Positions 1 to 5,111 of a stretch of 6,624 bases of DNA are shown piece by piece; within the stretch, counting starts at the first letter, position 1; each line of letters starts with the position of its first letter. The translations under genes and the position numbers were made by a program. The notes under the pieces were generated by a model that worked only from the letters and a program-made list of their open reading frames with translations, was not told the origin of the DNA and did not search any database. Source of the DNA: Alphaproteobacteria bacterium (GTDB lineage: Bacteria; Pseudomonadota; Alphaproteobacteria; CACIAM-22H2); NCBI GenBank assembly GCA_947500965.1, contig CANMWW010000127.1:1-6624 (forward strand). The letters run 5' to 3'.

Positions 1-9
1 AACGGATTT

Positions 10-684
10 TCAGGTCTCGAAAATCGAAGAAAATGCTTCCGCAAGCGCCTGGTCGACCTGCTCCATCGTGGCGTCGATCCCCAGCGCGCGCAGCGACGTG
101 ACGCCGTAGCGTGCGTCGGAGATGCCGCAGGGCACGATGCCCGAGAAATGCGACAGGTCGCAGGACACGTTGAGCGACAGGCCGTGGAAGGTCACCCAGT
201 GCCGGACCCGGACGCCGATCGCGGCGATCTTGTCCTCGCGCCGTCCGCCAAGCGGATGCGGGCCCCGGTCGACCCAGATCCCGACCCGGCCCTCGCGCCG
301 CTCGCCCTCGACGCCGAGGCGCGCGAGGGCGGCGATGACCCAGGCCTCGAGGTCGCGGACATAGGTCCTGACGTCCTGGCCGCGCCGTCGCAGGTCGAGC
401 ATGGCGTAGGCGATGCGCTGGCCAGGGCCGTGATAGGTGAACTGCCCGCCGCGTCCCGTCTCGAAGACCGGGAAGGCGGCGCCGGGCCGCAGGTCCTCCG
501 GCCGGGCCGAGGTGCCCGCCGTGTAGAGCGGCGGATGCTCGAGCAGCCAGACGAGCTCCGGCGCGGTCCCGGCGCGGATCGCGGCGACGCGACGCTCCAT
601 CGCCTCGAGCGCGTCGGGGTATCCGACGGGCGAGGCCTCGCGCCGCCACTCGACCCTTCCCTGGACTTCGCTCGTGCTCGACAT
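10..684 (-). CDS. lipB: Octanoyl-[acyl-carrier-protein]:protein octanoyltransferase LipB
   Basis: Cytoplasmic enzyme of lipoate synthesis. It moves the octanoyl group from acyl carrier protein to a lysine on lipoyl domains (E2 of pyruvate and 2-oxoglutarate dehydrogenases, GcvH), and LipA then inserts sulfur. The 224-aa product is close to the E. coli length (213 aa). Visible family signatures are LLEHPPLYTAG (about residues 47-57), RGGQFTYHGPGQ (78-89, with His85), DKIAAIGVR with the presumed catalytic Lys152, FHGLSLNV (166-173) and SGIVPCGI with the presumed catalytic Cys186. A spacer of about 10 residues between WVD and DKIAAIG is longer than in E. coli and resembles alphaproteobacterial LipB. 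The ATG at 684 is preferred because the homologous region begins about ten residues in and a purine-rich AGGG lies 7 bases upstream. The stop codon is at 12-10. The gene is divergent from the tRNA-Leu and malic enzyme gene. The family call is firm; the exact start is slightly less so. Confidence 0.97.
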   Translation of the reverse strand: MSSTSEVQGRVEWRREASPVGYPDALEAMERRVAAIRAGTAPELVWLLEHPPLYTAGTSARPEDLRPGAAFPVFETGRGGQFTYHGPGQRIAYAMLDLRRRGQDVRTYVRDLEAWVIAALARLGVEGERREGRVGIWVDRGPHPLGGRREDKIAAIGVRVRHWVTFHGLSLNVSCDLSHFSGIVPCGISDARYGVTSLRALGIDATMEQVDQALAEAFSSIFET

Positions 685-691
685 GCTTTGG

Positions 692-695
692 CCCT
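692..695 (-). promoter_or_regulatory. Likely ribosome binding site of lipB
   Basis: Read on the minus strand, AGGG sits 7 bases before the ATG of lipB. It is a partial Shine-Dalgarno match at normal spacing and supports the start at 684. It is one of the few recognisable ribosome binding sites in the window. Confidence 0.5.
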
Positions 696-732
696 GCGGG
701 ACGGGGATGGCGGTTGCGTGGCCGGAGGCGAT

Positions 733-761
733 TTGCTATTGCGACCGCCCTCGATTGGCAA
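733..761 (-). promoter_or_regulatory. Candidate sigma-70-type promoter of lipB
   Basis: On the minus strand, TTGCCA (761-756, 5 of 6 matches to TTGACA) is followed after exactly 17 bases by TAGCAA (738-733, 3 of 6 matches to TATAAT). This AT-richer patch stands out in a very GC-rich spacer. It would start transcription near position 726, giving a leader of about 40 bases before lipB. The -10 match is weak, so this is a candidate only. The same patch may also carry signals for the divergent tRNA, but I see no convincing plus-strand promoter there. Confidence 0.35.
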
Positions 762-764
762 GGG

Positions 765-784
765 CCGGGCGCGACGCGCGCCGG
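765..784. repeat. Imperfect GC-rich inverted repeat upstream of the tRNA
   Basis: Positions 765-772 can pair with 776-784 apart from one bulged G (780), leaving a 3-base loop. It lies 10 bases before the tRNA 5' end, so in RNA it would fall in the tRNA leader or promoter region. Runs of alternating G and C are common in this genome, so it may have no function. Confidence 0.25.
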
Positions 785-794
785 TCCTCTCCAG

Positions 795-880
795 GCGGTC
801 GTGGCGGAATGGTAGACGCGCTAGCTTGAGGTGCTAGTGGGAGAAATCCCGTGGAAGTTCGACTCTTCTCGACCGCACCA
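795..880 (+). tRNA. tRNA-Leu (anticodon GAG)
   Basis: An 86-base class II tRNA that folds completely. The 7-bp acceptor stem pairs 795-801 with 870-876 without mismatch, followed by discriminator A877 and an encoded CCA (878-880). The D arm has a 3-bp stem (804-806 with 817-819) and a 10-base loop holding the GG pair at 811-812. The anticodon stem is 821-825 with 833-837, and the loop TTGAGGT gives anticodon GAG at 828-830. The long variable arm (838-852) has a 4-bp stem, GGGA with TCCC, capped by a GAAA tetraloop, as expected for a leucine tRNA. The T arm is 853-857 with 865-869 (one G-U pair) around loop TTCGACT. It reads CUC and CUU codons, and CTC is used heavily in the neighbouring genes. 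The malic enzyme start lies only 68 bases downstream. No integrase or partial tRNA copy suggests use as an attachment site within this window. Confidence 0.97.
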
Positions 881-900
881 ATCGATTGACGCACAGGACG

Positions 901-920
901 GGGCCGCAGGCAGGCGGCCC
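901..920 (+). other. Perfect GC-rich hairpin between tRNA-Leu and the malic enzyme gene
   Basis: GGGCCGC (901-907) is exactly complementary to GCGGCCC (914-920) around the 6-base loop AGGCAG. It starts 20 bases after the tRNA CCA end and finishes 28 bases before the malic enzyme ATG. No T-run follows, so it is not a standard intrinsic terminator. It could be a tRNA trailer or processing structure, a weak or factor-assisted terminator, or a leader element of the malic enzyme gene. The stem is seen directly; the role is inferred. Confidence 0.5.
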
Positions 921-948
921 GACACACCAGCCGGGGATGCGGGCGCCA

Positions 949-3243
949 ATGGCTGACGACAAGCTCCGCGACAGCGCCCTCGAATACCACCGGCATCCAA
1001 GCCCCGGTAAGCTCGCGATCGCCGCGACCAAGCCGCTCGCGAACCAGCGCGACCTCGCGCTCGCCTATTCCCCGGGCGTCGCCTTCGCCTGCCAGGCCAT
1101 CGTCGAGGATCCCGCCCAGGCCGCCACGCTGACCGCGCGCGGCAACCTCGTCGCCGTGATCACCAACGGCACGGCAGTGCTCGGCCTCGGCGCGATCGGC
1201 CCGCTCGCCGGGAAGCCGGTGATGGAGGGCAAGGCGGTCCTGTTCAAGAAGTTCGCCGGCATCGACGTCTTCGACATCGAGGTGGACGAGCGCGACCCGG
1301 ACCGCCTGGTCGACATCATCGCCAGCCTCGAGCCGACCTTCGGCGGCATCAACCTCGAGGACATCAAGGCGCCGGAATGCTTCGAGATCGAGGCGAAGCT
1401 GCGGCGGCGCCTCCGGATCCCCGTCTTCCACGACGACCAGCATGGCACGGCGATCATCGTCGGCGCCGCGATCCTCAACGCGCTCAAGGTGGTCGGCAAG
1501 AAGGTGGAGGAGGTGAAGCTCGTCACCTCCGGCGCCGGCGCCGCGGCGCTCGCCTGCCTCGACCTGCTCGTCGACCTCGGCGTGCGGCGCGAGAACATCT
1601 GGGTCACCGACATCGCGGGCGTCGTGCATGCCGGCCGCAAGGTCGAGATGGATCCGCGCAAGGAGGCCTATGCGCGCGAGACCGACGCGCGGACGCTGGG
1701 CGAGGTGATCGCCGGCGCCGACGTGTTCCTCGGCCTCTCCGCGCCGCGCGTGCTGAAGCCGGAGATGGTCGCGCGCATGGCGCCGCGCCCGGTCGTCCTG
1801 GCGCTCGCCAACCCGACGCCGGAGATCATGCCCGAGGAGGTGCGCGCGGTGCGCCCCGACGCGATCATCGCCACCGGGCGCTCCGACTACCCGAACCAGG
1901 TCAACAACGTCCTCTGCTTCCCCTTCATCTTCCGCGGCGCGCTCGACGTCGGCGCGACGGCGATCAACGAGGCGATGAAGGTCGCCGCCGTGCGCGCGAT
2001 CGCCGACCTCGCGACCAAGGCCGCGGACGAGCAGGTCGCCGCCGCCTATGGCGGCGAGCCGCCGGCCTTCGGGCCGGAGAACCTGATCCCGCGGCCCTTC
2101 GACCCGCGGCTCATCTTCGAGATCGCGCCGGCCGTCGCGCGCGCGGCGATGGACTCGGGCGTCGCCACCCGGCCGATCGCCGACTTCGACGCCTACCGCC
2201 AGCGCCTCTCCGAGTTCGTCTACCGCTCGGGCTTCCTCATGCGGCCGATCTTCGAGCGCGCGAAGCAGAAGCCGATGCGCATCGTCTACGCCGACGGCGA
2301 GGACGAGCGCGTGCTGCGCGCCGCGCAGACCGTGGTCGACGAGCACCTCGCGCGCCCGATCCTCGTCGGGCGCCGCGAGACGATCCGCAAGCGCATCGAG
2401 CGCCTCGGCCTGCGCCTGCGCCTCGACGAGGACGTCGAGCTGCGCAACCCCGAGGACCTGCCGCACTACCAGCGCGACTGGACCTGGTACCACCGCCGCC
2501 TTGGCCGCAAGGGCGTCAGCGTCGACGGCGCGCGCACGATCGTGCGCACGCGCAACGTCGTGATCGCCGCGCTGATGGTCGCGCAGGGCGAGGCCGACGG
2601 GATGATCTGCGGGCTGATCGGCCGCTGGCACCGCGCGCTGCAGGACGTGATCGACGTCGTGGGGCTGCAGCCCGGCGTCGCGACGCCGGCGGCGATCACC
2701 GCGCTGATCATGCCGCGCGGCACGATCTTCGTCTGTGACACCCACGTGCAGCCCGATCCCTCCGCCGCCGACATCGCGGCGATGACCGTGCGCGGCGCCG
2801 ACACGATGCGCCGTTTCGGGCTGCGCGCGCGCGCGGCGCTGCTGTCGCACTCCACCTACGGCTCCTTCGACACCGACAGCTCGCTGAAGATGCGCGAGGC
2901 GCTGGCGCATGCCCGCGCGCTGGCGCCCGACCTCGAGATCGACGGCGAGATGAGCGCCGAGGCCGCCTTCGAGGAGGAGGTGCGGCTGAAGGCCTTCCAG
3001 GACTCGACGCTGCGCGGCGAGGCAAACCTCCTCGTCATGCCGACGCTCGACGCCGCGCACATCGCCTTCGGGCTGCTGCGCGAGCTCGGCGGCGGGCAGA
3101 AGGTCGGCCCCATGCTGCTCGGCATGGCCGCGCCCGTGCATGTCCTCGACAATTCCTCGACCGTGCGCTCGGTCGTCAACATGACCGCGCTCTGCGCGGT
3201 CGAGGCCCAGGACCGCGCCGCGGCCGGCGCCGCGCGCGTCTGA
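949..3243 (+). CDS. maeB: NADP-dependent malic enzyme with C-terminal phosphotransacetylase domain (MaeB type)
   Basis: Oxidatively decarboxylates malate to pyruvate and CO2 in the cytoplasm, normally making NADPH for biosynthesis and gluconeogenic carbon flow. The 764-aa length matches E. coli MaeB (759 aa). Residues 1 to about 150 form the malic N-terminal domain: AYSPGVA with the presumed catalytic Tyr40, MEGKAVLFK with presumed catalytic Lys95, and NLEDIKAPE with metal ligands Glu137 and Asp138. HDDQHGTA follows, with metal ligand Asp163. The dinucleotide-binding domain (about 160-400) has SGAGAAA (194-200), NPTPE (288-292) and YPNQVNN (314-320). Residues about 430-755 form a phosphotransacetylase-like domain (YADGEDERVLRAA, GEADGMICG, SHSTYGSF), which in studied relatives senses acetyl-CoA rather than catalysing. 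The ATG at 949 is chosen because MADDKLRDSALEYHRHP aligns with family N-termini; TTG 886 and ATG 937 are in-frame alternatives with poor support. No strong ribosome binding site is visible. mgtE begins 10 bases after the stop. Confidence 0.96.
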   Translation: MADDKLRDSALEYHRHPSPGKLAIAATKPLANQRDLALAYSPGVAFACQAIVEDPAQAATLTARGNLVAVITNGTAVLGLGAIGPLAGKPVMEGKAVLFKKFAGIDVFDIEVDERDPDRLVDIIASLEPTFGGINLEDIKAPECFEIEAKLRRRLRIPVFHDDQHGTAIIVGAAILNALKVVGKKVEEVKLVTSGAGAAALACLDLLVDLGVRRENIWVTDIAGVVHAGRKVEMDPRKEAYARETDARTLGEVIAGADVFLGLSAPRVLKPEMVARMAPRPVVLALANPTPEIMPEEVRAVRPDAIIATGRSDYPNQVNNVLCFPFIFRGALDVGATAINEAMKVAAVRAIADLATKAADEQVAAAYGGEPPAFGPENLIPRPFDPRLIFEIAPAVARAAMDSGVATRPIADFDAYRQRLSEFVYRSGFLMRPIFERAKQKPMRIVYADGEDERVLRAAQTVVDEHLARPILVGRRETIRKRIERLGLRLRLDEDVELRNPEDLPHYQRDWTWYHRRLGRKGVSVDGARTIVRTRNVVIAALMVAQGEADGMICGLIGRWHRALQDVIDVVGLQPGVATPAAITALIMPRGTIFVCDTHVQPDPSAADIAAMTVRGADTMRRFGLRARAALLSHSTYGSFDTDSSLKMREALAHARALAPDLEIDGEMSAEAAFEEEVRLKAFQDSTLRGEANLLVMPTLDAAHIAFGLLRELGGGQKVGPMLLGMAAPVHVLDNSSTVRSVVNMTALCAVEAQDRAAAGAARV

Positions 3244-3253
3244 CGCCCCCGCC

Positions 3254-4645
3254 ATGGCCGAGACCGCCCCGCCCGACGCCCCAAGCGAAGCCCCGGCGGC
3301 GGACGAGGTCGGGCTCGACCCGGCGCTTGCCGCGCGCATCGACGAACTGCTCGCCGCGGACGACCTTGATGGCGCGCGCGCGGCCGCGGCCGGGCTTCAC
3401 TACTCGGAGGCCGCGCAGCTCATCGGCCTGCTTTCCGCGGAGCGGCGCGCGCTTCTCGTGGACGCCCTGCGCCCGGCCTTCCCGGCCGAGGTGATCCCCG
3501 AGCTCGACGAGGTCCTGCGCGACGAGGTCGCGGCGCAGCTCGGCACGAGCGACCTCGCGCGCGCCATCGCCAACCTCGACACCGACGACGCGCTCTACCT
3601 CATCGACGGCCTGGAGGAGACCAAGCGCGACCTCGTCCTGCAGGCGATCCCGAAGGCGATACGCGCGCAGATCGAGGAGGGCCTTGCCTTCCCCGAGGGC
3701 TCCGCGGGCCGCCTCATGCAGCGCGACGTCGTCGCCGTGCCGGCGCACTGGGACGTCGGCACCTGCATCGACTACCTGCGCCGGGGCCAGGACCTGCCGG
3801 ACGACTTCTACGACATCTTCGTCGTGGACCAGCGCCACCGCGCCGTCGGCTGGGTGGCGCTCGACACGTTCGTGCGCGCCCAGCGCTCGATGCGGATCTC
3901 GGAGATCCAGGAGACGGAGTTCGAGCCGATCCCCGTCGACATGGACGAGGCCGACGTCGCCCGGCTGTTCAAGGACCGCGACCTCGTCTCCGCGCCGGTC
4001 GTCGACGCGGGCGGGCGCCTCATCGGCGCGATCACCGTCGACGACGTGGTCGACGTCATCGAGTCCGAGGCGGAAGAGGACATGATGCGGCTCTCGGGCG
4101 TCGCCGGCAGCGACGTCCACGCGCCGGTCCTCGCGACGGCGCGCCTGCGCTCGCTCTGGCTGCTGCTCAACCTCGGCACCGCCTTCGTCGCGGCCTCGGT
4201 GATCGGGCTGTTCTCGGATTCGATCTCCAAGGTCGTGGCGCTCGCCGTTCTGATGCCGATCTGCGCCTCGATGGGCGGGAACGCGGGCACGCAGGCCCTG
4301 ACCGTGGCGGTGCGCGCGCTTGCCACCGGCCAGCTCACGATGGCCAACGCCTCGCGCATCGTGCTCAAGGAGGGCGTCGTCGGCGGCCTCAACGGCTTCC
4401 TCTTCGCCCTGCTCACCGGGCTCGCGGCCTGGGCCTGGTTCCACGACGCGTCGATCGGCGCGTGCATCGGCGCGGCGATGATGATCAACCTCGTCGTCGC
4501 CGGCGTGTCAGGCGTGGTGATCCCGGTCGTGCTCGACCGCATCGGCGTCGATCCCGCGGTCTCGTCCGCCGTGATCCTGACCACGGTGACGGACGTCACG
4601 GGGTTCTTTTCCTTCCTCGGCCTCGCGACGATGATCGTGCTGTGA
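3254..4645 (+). CDS. mgtE: Magnesium transporter MgtE
   Basis: Inner-membrane Mg2+ channel of the MgtE/SLC41 family, which works as a dimer gated by cytosolic Mg2+. The 463-aa product has the full family layout. An Ala/Pro-rich tail (1-18) leads into an acidic MgtE N-domain (about 20-150). Two CBS domains follow (about 150-212 and 213-275, the second with LVSAPVVDAGGRLIGAITVDD), then a linking plug helix (about 276-298, acidic SEAEEDMMRLSG). Five membrane segments lie at about 300-320, 326-342, 374-395, 401-425 and 436-460. The signature LMPICASMGGNAGTQ is at 333-347. Asp447 in TTVTDVTGFF of the last helix corresponds by motif to the ion-coordinating Asp of Thermus MgtE. The ATG at 3254 is the natural start, 10 bases after the malic enzyme stop, with no clear ribosome binding site. 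The stop overlaps the next gene. The gap is too short for a Mg2+ riboswitch. Some family members carry Co2+ or other ions, so specificity is inferred. Confidence 0.95.
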   Translation: MAETAPPDAPSEAPAADEVGLDPALAARIDELLAADDLDGARAAAAGLHYSEAAQLIGLLSAERRALLVDALRPAFPAEVIPELDEVLRDEVAAQLGTSDLARAIANLDTDDALYLIDGLEETKRDLVLQAIPKAIRAQIEEGLAFPEGSAGRLMQRDVVAVPAHWDVGTCIDYLRRGQDLPDDFYDIFVVDQRHRAVGWVALDTFVRAQRSMRISEIQETEFEPIPVDMDEADVARLFKDRDLVSAPVVDAGGRLIGAITVDDVVDVIESEAEEDMMRLSGVAGSDVHAPVLATARLRSLWLLLNLGTAFVAASVIGLFSDSISKVVALAVLMPICASMGGNAGTQALTVAVRALATGQLTMANASRIVLKEGVVGGLNGFLFALLTGLAAWAWFHDASIGACIGAAMMINLVVAGVSGVVIPVVLDRIGVDPAVSSAVILTTVTDVTGFFSFLGLATMIVL

Positions 4646-5109
4646 CGAATCCGATCCCGCAGGACCCCGGCTGGGAGGCGCGCGTGCGCGACAGCTTCGC
4701 GCGCCAGCCCGCCATGGCGCTCGTCGGCGCCAGCCTCGGCCGCGTCGCGCCGGGCGAGGCCGAGGTGCTGCTTCCCGTGCGCCCGGAGGTCGGGCAGCAG
4801 CACGGCTTCGTGCATGGCGGCGTGGTCGCGATGATCGCGGACTCGGCCGCCGGCTACGCCGCCTTCAGCCTCTCGGCACCGGACGCGACCGTGCTGAGCG
4901 TCGAGTACAAGATCAACTTCCTCTCGCCGGCGCGCGGCGCCTCGCTCGCGGCGCGCGGCCGCGTCGCGAAGGCCGGCCGGACGCTGGCGGTGGTCGAGGT
5001 CGACGTCGTGGCGATCGACGCGTCGGGCGCCGAGACGCCCTGCGCGCGCATGCTCCAGACCGTCATGAACATGCGCGGGCGCGCCGACGCGCCGCGCGGC
5101 GGCGACTGA
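4642..5109 (+). CDS. PaaI-like hotdog-fold acyl-CoA thioesterase
   Basis: Small (155 aa) cytoplasmic protein of the PaaI/4HBT hotdog superfamily, which hydrolyses acyl-CoA thioesters to free acids and CoA. The central signature is QQHGFVHGGVVAMIADSAAG (52-71), with the HGG turn at 58-60 and Asp67 in the position of the usual catalytic acid on the long hotdog helix. The strands VLSVEYKINFLSPARG (84-99), LAARGRVAKAGRTLAVVEVDV and the closing ARMLQTVMNM complete the fold. The start is a GTG at 4642 sharing the four bases GTGA with the mgtE stop, a classic coupling arrangement. There is no Shine-Dalgarno sequence in the preceding mgtE codons. An internal ATG at 4714 would remove part of the N-terminal helix and is less likely. 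No phenylacetate genes are nearby, so a role in that pathway is not supported. The substrate is unknown, and clearing of stray acyl-CoA is a guess from the family. Confidence 0.87.
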   Translation: MTNPIPQDPGWEARVRDSFARQPAMALVGASLGRVAPGEAEVLLPVRPEVGQQHGFVHGGVVAMIADSAAGYAAFSLSAPDATVLSVEYKINFLSPARGASLAARGRVAKAGRTLAVVEVDVVAIDASGAETPCARMLQTVMNMRGRADAPRGGD

Positions 5110-5111
5110 GC

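Noticed and set aside
148..837. A 229-codon plus-strand open frame across lipB and into the tRNA.
   Set aside because: It is antisense to lipB, which has both presumed catalytic residues and all its motifs, and it runs into a structured tRNA.
795..880. The tRNA-Leu as an integration site for a mobile element.
   Set aside because: No integrase, no duplicated tRNA 3' end and no change in composition on either side within the window.
886..914. A maeB promoter with -35 box TTGACG at 886-891.
   Set aside because: No -10-like hexamer occurs at 16-18 bases downstream, where the sequence is all G/C-rich.
886..948. A 21-residue N-terminal extension of the malic enzyme from TTG 886.
   Set aside because: The extension would begin 5 bases after the tRNA and include the hairpin. 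It has no family similarity, and the sequence from ATG 949 matches MaeB N-termini.
3244..3253. A Mg2+-sensing riboswitch or leader before mgtE.
   Set aside because: The gap is only 10 bases, too short for any riboswitch, and upstream sequence is malic enzyme coding sequence.
736..3339. An 867-codon open frame on the minus strand across the malic enzyme gene and the tRNA.
   Set aside because: Its translation is low-complexity, rich in Arg, Ala, Asp and His, with no recognisable domain. It lies opposite an unmistakable malic enzyme and a complete tRNA. Long antisense frames are expected where codons end mostly in G or C.
3176..4815. Long minus-strand open frames opposite mgtE (422 and 335 codons).
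   Set aside because: They are shadows of mgtE, whose domains and membrane segments are clear on the plus strand.
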